Positions 11,230-23,048 of a DNA stretch of 64,000 bases are shown one piece after another. A program made the position numbers and the translations under genes. The notes below the pieces were generated by a model, which was not told where the DNA came from, did not search any database, and worked only from the letters and a program-made list of their open reading frames with translations. Source of the DNA: Quillaja saponaria (lineage: Eukaryota > Streptophyta > Magnoliopsida > Fabales > Quillajaceae). Numbering within the stretch: the stretch's first letter is position 1; each line of letters begins with the position of its first letter. The stretch covers positions 11,718,001 to 11,782,000 of the forward strand of contig CM055612.1 in NCBI GenBank assembly GCA_029379385.1. Direction: 5' to 3'.

Positions 11230-14160
11230 ATAGAATGGGTCGAATTTTAAGCAATGGAAGTAAGACATTGAGTTTTTCCTGAAAATTATGGACATGATTT
11301 AACCAAGTGTGGTGATAATCTTGTTGCTCTTCATGTTGTTAGCATTAATACTTAGAAATAATTTTCCAAAAAGTAGGAGAGATCTAGTAGATTAAGCCTA
11401 ATTTGCCTCAAAATGTCTATCTCTTAACACTTCATTATTGGTTTGTCTAAAACTGATGGTCACTTTTAAGTTTCTCAATTCAAACATAGTGTTAGCAAAT
11501 GTTTTTAGGATAAGTTAAAACATACTTACTATAAGAAATCTCAGGATACTAAAAGGCAGTCGAAAACCTATTGTGAGTAGTTCTAAGACTGTCATGAAAT
11601 TGGACATAATGTGCTTCTCGTGCAGTAAAAGAGGTCATGTGAAGACATATTGCCTTAAATTCATGTCTTTGTTATAAAAGAAATGTATTTAAAAGGAATC
11701 TAAGTGAATTAGAGGTAAAACTTTAAGTCGTGATTGACATCAAAGTGGAAGTAAAATTTGTTGGAGTCGCATTTTCATAATTCGAAAGTGATTTTAAATA
11801 TGTAGGTGGCCTTTTCATTTCCTCATAGGACAAAATGGTCATTTTATTTTTAATTTTGGTAATTTTAAATTCTAAAATTATCGATGGATGTGTTTAACTC
11901 CTTAAATGTAATACTCTTCATTTTATACTAAGAAAATTTGTTTCAAAATATTTCTGACTAAACCAAAATCCTAAATGTTTTTTCATAAACATTTAGGCCA
12001 AATTTAAGGGAAAGAGTTGAAAAACTCATAAAGGATGTTATTCCCCTTACATCTTATTGAAAAATTTAGGTTTTGAGTTAATTGCGTCAGGAGTAAATTA
12101 ACCAAAATAATGAAAAATAGGGAAACCCATAGTTCAAGTTTCTTAGAGATTTTTCACACTGATTTAAATGGATCTTATTCCACCGCTTGGATTAAAAAAA
12201 GAAAAACAATAACAACAACAACAAGGGAGTTGTTTTATCACTTTTATTAATCAATTTTTCGATTTTGGTTTTCTATATTTGATTAAGTAAAAATTTGATT
12301 CTCTTGAAAATTTAAAATTTTCAACATTGTAGTTGAAATACAATTAGGGAAAGTTATTAAATCTTTGAGGTCTGACCGCGGTGGTAGGTATTATGGCAAA
12401 CATGATATTGATAGACAACATAAGGGATTGTTTGCTAGGTACTTACTAGAATATGAGTTTGTAACCCAACATACTATGCCTGGTAGCCCTGAAAAACATG
12501 TTGTGGCCAAAAGACGTAATCCTACCCTTAAGGACATGATGAGAAATATGATGAATATGTTAAACTTGTCTAAATACTTTTAGGGAAAAGTCCCTAAAAC
12601 TGGCTTGTACATCCTTAACACGGTTTCTAATAAATTAGAGTCTAAAACCATTTGAATGGACTAGTAGAAAGTTTAGCGTGAACCTTTTTCGTGTTTTGGG
12701 GTTTCCATACATAACCCAAATAAGAAGAAAATCGCCTATATTTCTACTATTTTTTACTTTACTAGTTATCTAGATCAGTCGAAGGGATTCAAGTTCTATC
12801 CACGTGTGGAACCAAGCTAGTAGTATCTCATATTGCTAAGTTCTTGTGGTTTGATTTGTTGAGTTGAAAAGGTATTCAACTATTAGTAAATAATAGAAAA
12901 ATTAGTTGTCACCGTTATTCAACACATCTTGGCAAAAATCACATCACCTATACATGTGGTGAGAATAGGTGATGGGAGAAAGTTAAGAATAATTGAATTG
13001 CATCACATATTCTTGATAAAATTTTTGCACTTGTTCTTGATGCAGCTCCTCAACATCAGAATCCAGTTACATAAGCACCTATTTTTAGCCTGTTGTCTGG
13101 TATGTGGATTGACGTCATGTGAGATGTGAAGCAATTCATGACACATAATGGTGTATGGGAGTTGGTTGAGCTTCCATAGTACTGTATACTTATTAGGTGC
13201 AAGTGGGTGTATAAGACTAAGAATAACTCAAATAGGAAGATTGAGTGTTTCAAAGTAAAACTTATAACCAAGAGTTTTCACTTAAAGATAATGTGTGTCT
13301 TTTAGTGAGACTTTCTCTCGTATCTCAACTAAAATTATAATAAATAAATAAATCTTTTTGGGGTGATCATGGCCTTGGTAACTCATTTTTAATCTTGAGT
13401 TATTTCAAATGGAAGTGAAAACATCTTTCTTGAATGGAAACCTTAAAAAGTAGGTTTACAGGGTGAAAGTTTCAAAGAGAATGAAGGTAATAATTATATT
13501 TGTAGGTTTAACAAATCTATCAAATGGCCTCATACAAGCATTCTAATAATAGATCTTAAAATTTTGATGAGGTATTCACCTCTCTTAGTTATGTTGAGAA
13601 TAGGGTTGATAAATTGATATACTTTAAGGTTAACGGGAGCAAGTTCATCATATTAATTTATTGACATTGATTTAATGAATATTCCTTAAGGTTAGTGGGA
13701 GCAAATTTATCATATCGTGATAATGGTTGATGATGTCTTCTTTGTCAATAATGACTCTGATTTATTTCATGAGACAAAGTTGGTGTTATCTAAGACTTTT
13801 GATATGAATGATCTTGGAGAGACATCTTTTGTTCTTGGTGTTGAGATACACCAGGTAGGTATCACTTTTATTAGGTCTTTCCCAGTAAACCTATATTGGT
13901 TTATTGCTTATTATGAAGCATCCAAGTATGGTATGTGGTAACCTATCTTTGTGTGATTGTCTCGATTTTTTAAACTGCTTAAGATCTATTGTAACAATAG
14001 TTCTAATGTGTTCTTCTTAAAAACTAGGGATTTTGTGAAAAAAATGAGACATTGTGCTTGAACATATTGATATAGAAAGATATTGGTAGATTCTTTAATC
14101 AAGGGACTTAGGATTATTTCAAAAGTCATGTTGACAACGAGTATTGTGGAGTTTTCTTAG
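11230..14160 (+). pseudogene. Copia gag-pol remnants (gag, zinc knuckle, integrase, RT, RNase H)
   Basis: Gag begins at about 11233 (NGSNFKQWK, then DIEFFLKIMDM after a stop). The zinc knuckle CFSCSKRGHVKTYC is intact at 11612-11653; the space between the two is shorter than usual, so gag has lost sequence. Integrase starts near 12145 (FHTDLNGSYST) and is readable at 12365-12583 (RSDRGGRYYGKHD, YTMPG-like HTMPGSPEKHVVAKRR). RT N-terminal sequence is at about 13150-13270 (GVWELVELP, CKWVYKTKNNSNRKIE). The catalytic region is at 13717-13941, with the usual YVDD reading MVDD and then DLGETSFVLGVEIH. RNase H is at about 13970-14050 (LKIYCNNSSNVFF). Many stops and frameshifts; not functional. Confidence 0.85.
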
Positions 14161-14789
14161 TTTTGTTCAAAAACTAGTAAGCATATTATGTATCCTTGTT
14201 GGATTGTGTGTTATGACGAAAATAATAATTATTTTCATTGTGATATGATTAATATTGTATGTGCACATATGGTTGCATGATACGTCATGGAATTAAAATC
14301 TTAAGATGTGGTGTATGTTTAAGTATGATAGTTTTGTCAATTTGGAGGTATGTCTTAAACCTCACTAGTTGGATATCTCAAGATGATGATTGAGATATAC
14401 AAGCTTAAATTAAGCTTATGTGATTTCTAATGCTTCATGGAAGTATCTAGTTTTTAATGAAATCACCCGGAAGACCAACAAGAAATATAGCATATATTGA
14501 TCACAGCTGGATACTATTTTTTTGCTACACTGCCACATTTAGATCCCTTGCAGATTAAGTTGTTAGAATTTGTAACCATGGATTGGTCTTGTGTCATTTA
14601 ATGGTCACAATGATTGCCATGATTCGATATTGATAACTTAGCATGGGTTTGATTAGTTTGAGGTGTGTCTTAGGACAAAAGTTTTAAAAAATTGTGGTCA
14701 CATAAAAGTTATACCTTGCCCAAGAGTCATTTTCTAATATATGTTTTCAAATTTTTAAAACTACAATTAAGGTTGTCAAAGAGGGAGAA

Positions 14790-15216
14790 TGTTAGAAATT
14801 TCATGTGTAGGTTGTCATTAATTTTATGATTTTGGCTTTGATTAAAATAGGTATAAGGTTTGGTCCAATTGAGAAAGGCTAGTAAGAGCCCATTTGGTTT
14901 ATGTGATCATTTGAATAGGGTTCAAGCATACCTTTTTGTGTTAGAATTGGATTTGTAATTAGTATAGGCTGAGTGCTTTAAGAAATCTGTAATGGAAGGA
15001 CTCTTAGGGTTTTAATCATAAATATGCTAGGTCTTCTCTCCTCTATCTTGCCTATTGAGAGCTGCCATTAAGCATAGAGTACGAAAAGAAAGACTAAAGA
15101 TTCAATTTAAGAAGTGCTTACTTGAGGATTCATTTATTCCGTTGTTATTGCTCAATCAGGTAAGCAAGTATTATAATTAATTGTGATCTAGATTCATATC
15201 TTGTAATTATCTTACA
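14790..15216 (+). repeat. 3' LTR of the 6.4-kb copia element
   Basis: 427 bp, direct repeat of 8809-9263, preceded by a polypurine tract and followed by the GAAAC target duplication at 15217-15221. Confidence 0.9.
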
Positions 15217-15221
15217 GAAAC

Positions 15222-18060
15222 AATATTACTAATTTTTGTCCAATTGACTTCTGGTAATCATACTCTTTCATTCTTCTCTTAATATATTTGATCAAAGTGG
15301 GACTTATGGGATCGATTATAACTACTTTGAACCTATTCCCTTCAAGGCTGTATGGGAATCTGGGAACATTACATAGTTGTGAGGTCCAAAGTTTTTTTTT
15401 GGCCACAGAAAATGCCTCAAGTTGGTACTAATTAATTAAGATCGATCCATGTAGTTTCAGACCTAGCTATAGCTATGAGTTTTTCCATCATTCCAATTCA
15501 GAATCAGAACTTTGAAAACTTAGAGATCTAGTACAAGAGGACTGGAGACTTGTCATGCAATATGGGTTTCAAGGGAGTGGACCACAATGTATTTGTTCTA
15601 CAGGTCGCACAAGACAAAGTAACCATTAAGGTGGAAGAGTCACCATTGGTTTGAGATGTGAGGATGAATATGATTCGAATCTTCGATACCAAAAGAAATC
15701 TGAGGTCATTGCAACGCTAATATATATAGTGACGAAGAATCTTTCACATACGTATCTATGATGCATTTTACTTTTTTTTTTTTCTTTATTATATTTGTTA
15801 AACGGATATTATTTATTGTCTTGATTTCCAAGAGTTATACCTTTCTCCAATTTCGTGTCTGAACATTTTGTTTTCGTAATCAGATCCTCTAGGATCAATT
15901 TATTATTATTTTTCCTAATCATGTACTCCTTGATTTAATATTTTAATTAGAGTCTTAATCAATATGTTACATAGAGGTGTAATATCAGTTAGAGCTTAGC
16001 TTATTTGGCATGGTACTGGACTTTAGGCCTTTCCTAGGTTGTGGATTTTAACTCCAACCTCCCAATGTATCAAAAAGAAAAAATAAAATTGACGTGATAT
16101 TTCTCATGGACTAAAATTGTAATTAAACCTTTGTTTTTGTGAGTTGAAAATGTTATAGTTAGGCACCAGCCATAAGGCGGAAAGTGTAGAAAATGAAGGG
16201 ATTTATTAGAGTTTTGTTAACTAGATTTACCAGGTAAGTAATTAAGTCTAATTAGATTGATATTGTATTTTCTTAGAGGAAAAGTTTACTTGTTGGGCAT
16301 GTTTGAATATTATAAGTTTGAATGCTTGTGAGAGTTATAAGTATGAGAAAAATAGAGATATAATATTTGTGAGACCCTCTTTGAGATAAGATGAAAGAGA
16401 GATTAGTAGGGAGAGTGATGAGAACATCATGTATAGTGTTAATCTTTTTTATGTAATATTCTCTTTTCCTTCTACTTATGTTTTGTGTGGAGGTCATTTG
16501 TTATTTTTGCTATATCTCATTGAAGATTGAAGGAAATTTTCGTACGATTTCTAACAATTTACTCATCTAGCTAGCACACTGCTAGATCTAATCCCATAAT
16601 GGAGGGTGAGTAAGCACTGTTTGGTATACAAATTGTAGAAATTAGATTAACCATAAGTCAGTTTTCATAAGTTAGATTATAAAAATCATATTAACGATAA
16701 GTCAGATTTTTGTTTGATATGTAGATTAATATATAGGTCAGATTGATGAGTAAAATATATGTTTGTTATACATGTGTAAGTCAATATGGATGTTAAATTA
16801 CCATAAAATATCTAAATATCCTCACTTATTATACAAATTATATTTTAGCTATTAATTAACAAAATATAATTTATTGATTTTTCTAAAGATTACTTTATAT
16901 GTTAATAATAATTAACCTTTTATATAAAAAAAAAAATTGTATTAAAACTTTTAAAAATGTATGTGATTGTATACTACTCCCTAATCGATAATCAGAAGTG
17001 CCAAACTACGTACCCAACCTTCCAAAATATGTACTAGGTAAAATCAATAAACATGCTCTAGTTGATTAATTGTTTTTTTGTGATGAAATACTCATTTTTC
17101 TAATGAGTTCTCTAAGGGTACTTAATTATTAAACAATTAATATATATATATATATATAAATAAAAAATTAGTATGACAAAATTACATTTATTATTTTTAA
17201 ACTATTACCCTTTTATCGATTGATCCTAAAAATTAGTTTTTTTCATTCAATTTTATTTCATATCTTTCAAATATTTGTAATGTGTTCTCTCAGCCAACAT
17301 TGTTAGCATTTTAGATGAAAATGAAAACTCTAATAAAACCTAAAATATAACATTTTCTGCCTTATGTACATGTTCTAAGTTGACCAAAAAAAAAAAATTT
17401 GTTTGATCTCACTCCTCTCTTATGCATCTTGTCCTCATCCCTCCCTCTGCTCTTTCTCATCTCTCTCTTTAAATTAAGAAATTACAAATCTTGTAGTGAT
17501 TATATTTGACTGGATTCATAAAGTTGTTCAATATTTTCAATTGTTTTTAGAGTGAGGAGTGAGAAAGAGTGACAGAGAGGGCGAGCATGCGAAAATACTT
17601 TTAGAATGAAATTAAAAAATAAAAAAAAAGTAAAGAAAATAATATAATTTTATCTTCTTTTTTTTTCTCTAAATGCATGCTAACGGAATTGGTTAAGAAA
17701 AGATATTGCAAATGTTCTAAATATACATGACAAAATTATAACAAAAATATTTTTTTCATCACATTACGAAATAATAATATTTTAAGAATTAATAGATGTA
17801 TATAATGGTCGTTTAGTATTTATTGTAGTAATTTAAAATAATGTTAGTATTACAATGTTAATATATATTACTAATTTTAAATTATGATATCTATATTTAT
17901 TATATTTTAATGAATACACTTAAAACATCACGTAGAAAAACCCAAACTTTGTATTTAACAACATAATCATAATTCATTAATACCAATTGATCTATTTCAA
18001 TTTTGTATTTAAGACATAGTCATTAATTTTAATACCGATTGATTTCTTTCTCATAGATAT
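15222..18060. other. Gene-poor AT-rich stretch
   Basis: No gene or element with clear borders. It includes a (TA)n microsatellite at about 17140-17157, several A or T runs, and at about 16610-16760 a set of short related strings (ATAAGTCAG and similar) that could be a worn MITE but lack recognisable ends. Confidence 0.5.
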
Positions 18061-18089
18061 TTCACTGGCAGGGCATATATAAGTAGTTC

Positions 18090-18290
18090 CAAACCCATTA
18101 AATGAACGCCTTTCAAGGTCCATGTTGTATGATCAATTATTGGAGATATCCAATTTGTATGATTCTTCTGATCATAAGTTTAATGTTGAAGCTTGGAAAA
18201 ATCTTTGCTAAGATATGAAACACAGTGTCAAGCAGCTTTCATTGGGTTCAACTTGTTTCTGCTATCTACCCTTATTTCAGGCAATTTGAC
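18090..18290 (+). other. Possible worn exon relic, unassigned
   Basis: The plus strand has a codable stretch with less extreme base composition than its surroundings (for example LYDQLLEISNLYDSSDHKF then VEAWKNLC, a stop, and MKHSVKQLS), and a potential splice donor region after about 18280. I do not recognise the family. It may be chance or a fragment of a dead gene. No neighbouring exon was found. Confidence 0.2.
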
Positions 18291-18299
18291 AAACATTTG

Positions 18300-19680
18300 A
18301 AGAATATTTTACAGCACTAACTCAACCACTATCATGGTGAAGTAAATTTTTATTTTAATCAATTAAGCCCAAATGCTTGCTTATTCTTATTATATTTAAA
18401 ATGATAAAATATATGATAAATTACCACCCATTATATAAAATCTCAAGCGTACAGTTTGAGAGATTCTTTAATTATTTGTTTGTTTTAACACTCTCGGTCT
18501 CTCAAGTTTGTACTCAAAATTTTCTAAATCAAGCCAACACATATATTTTTTGATTTTTAATGCGGTGAAGATGACAAGAGTGGGGTTCAAATTCAGAGTG
18601 TCGTACTCTATTGTCATGATAAATTATTATCTCAACTACATTTATATATTTTAACAAAATAGAAAAGTGGGAAAAACATGAACTAGATAGACATGGTTTT
18701 AATGCGCCATTAGCTAGGTACTCTAGTCTATAGGAATGATAGATAATTTAAAGTATTTCATGGAGATCCATCACTCAACTTTGGTACTTAATTATAAGTA
18801 TCGAAAGATAAGAATAAGTTATAAGAAAGTATAATAGTTAAACTAATCATGATTATTATAATTGCTTGTTTTAGAATAAGATTCTGATGACATATTATGT
18901 TTTATCGATCAAACCTTTAAAAAAATTAACATTTCTATCGTTAACATGCTTATGCAAGTTGAAAGTTGTTGGGAGAAACATTCATCTTGAAATGGAAGAT
19001 AATAGGTTATTCTATTCATGATTTGTTGACACTAGCACGATCTTACTGCATAAGCCTCCACTAATATTTTTAATATGCCATTGGTTATATGAAAAAAATT
19101 ATTATATTTACAAGAAATTTATTTGTTTGACCTAGCTAATTTTTTGATGTAACATTCTTGCCCCTACTAACTGTTAGATTTAACATTCTTGCGCTCACAA
19201 ATTTATCGAATAATTTATTTTCTATCATCTACCTTTCATCTTTGGGAAAGTAATTCAACAATAATCTCGATGTCTGTGTGTGTGTTTTATTTTTATTTTT
19301 TATTCATCTTAGTAATTGCATAAAAATATAAAAAATTAGAATCTTTCATAAGATTTTAATCAAGAGATTTCTACTTACAAATACCCTTATAAATTCATGC
19401 TACATGTATCTTTTCTAATTATATCTTTTTGTTTATATTTTCTAAAAAATTAATTTGGTTATAATATTTTTTAATTATATCACTGTAAAGACAATGACAT
19501 AAAATATAATAATATTATTCTAGGTGTTGTAAAAACTAAGTTTTTTGGTTTTAGTTATATACACACACAAAAGTGGCTTAAAGACAAAATTTTTTTTTTA
19601 TTTTCTTAAATATCCTTATAATTTTTTATTATTACATATGTACCATTTAGTTGTTATTTTATATATAGTATGAAATATTG
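18300..19680. other. AT-rich intergenic stretch
   Basis: Stops in all frames, many A/T runs, a short GT run at about 19271-19285. Nothing recognisable. Confidence 0.5.
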
Positions 19681-19689
19681 TGCTTAAAA

Positions 19690-20270
19690 TAAACTATTAA
19701 TTTCTTAATTCTTCTCCCTTTTAATACTAATAGGATTATAATTCTTTTTTACTATTAATTTTTTTTTCCTAATTCTTCTCAATTTTATGGGTCAAAATTA
19801 GAAAAAAGAAACTATGAATAAAAAGAAATATTAAGAGTATAGCTTTAATTTTATTATAATATTATTTTCTTAATTCTTATTCTATGTTAAGAATTAAAGA
19901 AAAAATTTATAAATTTATATTGTGAATTTCATTTTTAATTTTATTTCTTTATTTGGTTAATTACATTAACAAAAAGGAACGTTTTAGTTGTTATTTCATT
20001 GGTATTAAAATGTTATGTGTCAAATAGATTACTATTTTTTTTTTCTCTTCTCAGTTTAATACTGACATGATTGTAATAATTCTTACTATTAATTTCTTTT
20101 CCTAATTATTCCCAACTTCATGAATTAAAAAAAAAAAACTATGAATTAACAATAACATTTGTTTTTATGTTTACAATATTATTTTTTTAATTATTTTTCT
20201 ATCTTAAAAATTGAAAGAAAAAATTTATAAATTTTTTATATTATGAATTTAATTTTAATTGGATTTAATT
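19690..20270. repeat. Two-copy local duplication, about 0.25 kb per copy
   Basis: About 19690-19940 and about 20030-20265 align: both contain CTATTAATTT then CCTAATT, AAACTATGAAT, and a purine-rich block reading GAAAAAATTTATAAATTT. Extremely AT-rich and diverged, so it may be an old tandem duplication or two copies of a worn element. No coding sense. Confidence 0.5.
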
Positions 20271-20499
20271 AAAGACAAATGCCCCACCTCTCTGTTCTGA
20301 CCACTTGTTATTTTCCTCCTCATTAACATTACAGTTTTCTTTTCTTTCTATTATCTCTTCAGTTTAAATAGTTGTATCATTGACAGATTTCTGTTGCATT
20401 CAAATGCTTTCAGCTAGTCATTATGATTTATAATTGCAAGTTAACTTGAATTTAGAGAGCGTAGTCACCTATAGACTTTCATTTGACCTTAAAATTAAC

Positions 20500-20606
20500 T
20501 ATTGATGGGCCAATTTTCTACACCTCTATGTCGTATATTGTCCGCTTTGGTCCTACTAGACCTAATGGGTTTGTTCTTGAAAAAGCCTGACATTTGATAT
20601 TAGAGC
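20500..20606 (+). mobile_element. LTR end plus primer-binding-site relic
   Basis: A stretch with the LTR-like phrase TATTGTCCGCTTTGG is followed by GCCTGACA at about 20590 and then TGATATTAGAGCCA, close to the site TGGTATCAGAGCCA. This is the junction expected between a 5' LTR and its internal region. Neither the LTR's start nor a partner LTR is visible. Confidence 0.45.
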
Positions 20607-20609
20607 CAC

Positions 20610-21400
20610 TTTGTGGTACTAGCATGTGCCACCTAGAGAGAACTTTTCTAAGTCATAGTCTTCGTGCTCAAAAATTCTAATTTGGGAAGAATACGAATTA
20701 GAAAAATTCTACATATTTCTATATATTTTATTCACTAACTTTTAAATTTTAAAAAAGAAAAGAAAAGTGATGTTGAGGAAGTAAAAGTTTTCAAAAGATT
20801 AGCATACTATTATGATGTTAAAAAAGAGAGAAATTGTTTTAAGCAATGATAATTGCACTGTTGCTTGGCATTGAGGGAAGTGCACCAGGGACATAAACCC
20901 TGCCCAATTCCAACCTGCCAATGTTTTGGTCCAAAGCCTAAGTCTAGGTATGATTGAAATGCCCTCTTGAAAGGGGACAAGGAGAAAGAGATAGAAAGCA
21001 GCTACTACTTTAATTTCTGTCAATTAAGGAAGAAGGAGAAGAAATGAGAAAGAAAGCAACATAATTTTTCTGTTCCCATTATAAAAATGTAAAGCAAAAC
21101 ATTGGACGTCTTTGAAATCCCACCATTTCATTGAGATGGTGATAAGGTTTGCTAACACTTCCAAAGACAACACATAATAGACTCTGAGAGAGAAAAAAAA
21201 ATAGAAGTCCTCAACCCAGTGGGTGATTTGAATCTTTGACAGTGAAATTGCTTCTGGAAGGGACAAGCAAATACTGTTCCACAAATTGCAATGCTCTGAA
21301 AGAAATTCCAAATATGAAGTAAGCGAAATAAAGCTAGCTAATTGGTCCTTTGGTTGTGGAAATCTCACTGTTACATAGAAAATAATAGATCATCGTGACC
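20610..21400. other. Moderate-complexity stretch without assignable gene
   Basis: From about 20810 to 21400 the base composition is more even than the flanks and long frames stay open on the minus strand (about 20799-21023 and 21024-21368), adjacent and hydrophobic. I recognise no domain, no splice pattern and no codon bias, so I do not call a gene. It may be the untranslated or intronic part of a gene, or an RNA locus. Confidence 0.3.
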
Positions 21401-22350
21401 TTAACTTCATTTTCTTTCAGTATGAGTTATCATTGTTGAGGTGGGCTTCATTGTCTTTCCCCATCATTTGGAATATGTAATGGAGTTTGATCTCTACCAA
21501 TAGTAATTAACAATAAAGTGCGGTAAATCTATCTCACATTCTGTCGAATCCATCTCCAATCATCAACATAAGTTTGAGGGAGAAAAAAAAAAAGATTTAC
21601 TTGGTAACACAGAAGGTTAAAAAATAACCTAGTTTTACTTAATTTAGGTTTTAATATAACTTTTATGTTAGCTCATTTAAATTATTTTTTAATAATTTTT
21701 ATACCATATTTTTTAAATAGCTTTTTACACAATTTAACCAAACCTACCCATTATATTGTTTGCTGAAAATTTTGAACTAAAAAGTAGAGTATTGCTAGAT
21801 TTGCAATCTTTCTCTTTATATATTTTCATTTAACTCTCCTTCATGAAATTCTTGCTACTCTACCCATATATGATATATTCCTCCTCCATTTTCTTCTCGT
21901 TGGCCTCACTATTCTCCCTATTCACCAACCATCCTACTTCACAATGAGTTGCCAAGTTGCAATAAATTTGCAAGTTGCAACAATCGATGGTGACAGAAAA
22001 GAAAGAGAGTATAGTAATACGTTTCTACAATAGTTGTTGCATGCAAATTAATTTTGCAATTGAAAATAATGACAGATCTATTTGGTAAACCAAGAGATCT
22101 GTGGTCATGAATTGATTAAACACAAATTCTTTTGAAATACACTGTATCCAATAATGCACGTTTGGTAAGGTTGATTTAATTGAAGTCCGTACCAGGTTGA
22201 GTGTCGAAACACATCAATCACTAGCTCCACGGTCCTAATCATTTCTCCACATTAATCATCACTAGTTCCACTAATAAATCTTCTACATTCTATTGGTTGT
22301 TAGCTCCTATATTAGCATTGACTTCTAAACATGCAATGCACGCTTGCATA
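21401..22350. other. Intergenic stretch
   Basis: AT-rich with a poly-A/purine patch at about 21580. A TTGCAAGTTGCAA-like short repeat lies at about 21952-21980. No gene seen. Confidence 0.5.
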
Positions 22351-22358
22351 CTAACTAT

Positions 22359-23040
22359 TAGGGGTGTTAATGCTCTAGACAGGTTTGGTTTCAGAATTAG
22401 TCTTAGAACCAAGTAAACCTTATAAATTTTAATTATATTTTAAATCAATCTAATTCATACTGAACTTAAAACCAATCCAGTCCAATCTATGAATCAGAGA
22501 TTGAATTGGATGAATTGGGTTGTTCAGATTAGGCCTTTATTTAGTTCTATCATTTTTTTAAGTCACTTACTTAAGTAATAACATGTGTTATGTAATAAAC
22601 TTTTAAAACTAAAATAATGTATTTTAAAGAGTAATACTTATTTTAAATCTTTAATAAGTAATAATATGTTCTTAAAAAAATAAAATGAGGGCTGCTAATA
22701 ATAACTTATATTCATTTGCAAGCCCACTACCAACCTAAAAATAAAAAAATTACAATATATCAGTGTGGACAGAAATGAAACTAAAATACAAAATAGGCTC
22801 AATGGAGCTCTTAGTTAGTGGACTGTTGACTGAGAAATTATTATTTTATAAGGATATATTGACTTTTTTAAAGTAAATATAAATTATTGGATTAGATTGG
22901 CTTAGGTTTGATTACTAACTTCTGAAATTCTAATCAATCCAATTTAATAACATTAGTAGAAAAATCTTAATCAATCCAATCTAAGTAACAATATCTCTAA
23001 TTTAATCCGATCGGATTGGATCAGGTCATGAACACCCCTA
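22359..23040. mobile_element. hAT-type MITE, 682 bp
   Basis: The ends are inverted repeats: TAGGGGTGTTAATG at 22359-22372 and CATGAACACCCCTA at 23027-23040 (one mismatch). The 8 bp on each side, CTAACTAT (22351-22358) and CTAATTAC (23041-23048), agree at six positions, as expected for an aged 8-bp hAT target duplication. The inside is AT-rich and non-coding. It would be moved by a hAT transposase encoded elsewhere. Confidence 0.8.
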
Positions 23041-23048
23041 CTAATTAC

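Larger units (their letters stand above)
8809..15216 (+). mobile_element. Full-length decayed Ty1/copia LTR retrotransposon
   Basis: The LTRs are 8809-9263 and 14790-15216, starting TGTTGGAAATTTC and TGTTAGAAATTTC and ending CTTACA. The target duplication GAAAC lies at 8804-8808 and 15217-15221. A primer-binding site follows the first LTR and a purine tract (AAAGAGGGAGAA) precedes the second. Gag, integrase, reverse transcriptase and RNase H remnants occur in copia order on the plus strand. Total length is about 6.4 kb. The clear divergence between LTRs and the many stops show an old insertion. Confidence 0.9.

Noticed and set aside
15212..15406. 64-residue minus-strand frame
   Set aside because: Overlaps the LTR end and its flank; chance open frame in AT-rich DNA.
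20799..21368. Two adjoining minus-strand open frames as genes
   Set aside because: No domain, no splice logic and hydrophobic low-information sequence; recorded only as an unassigned stretch.
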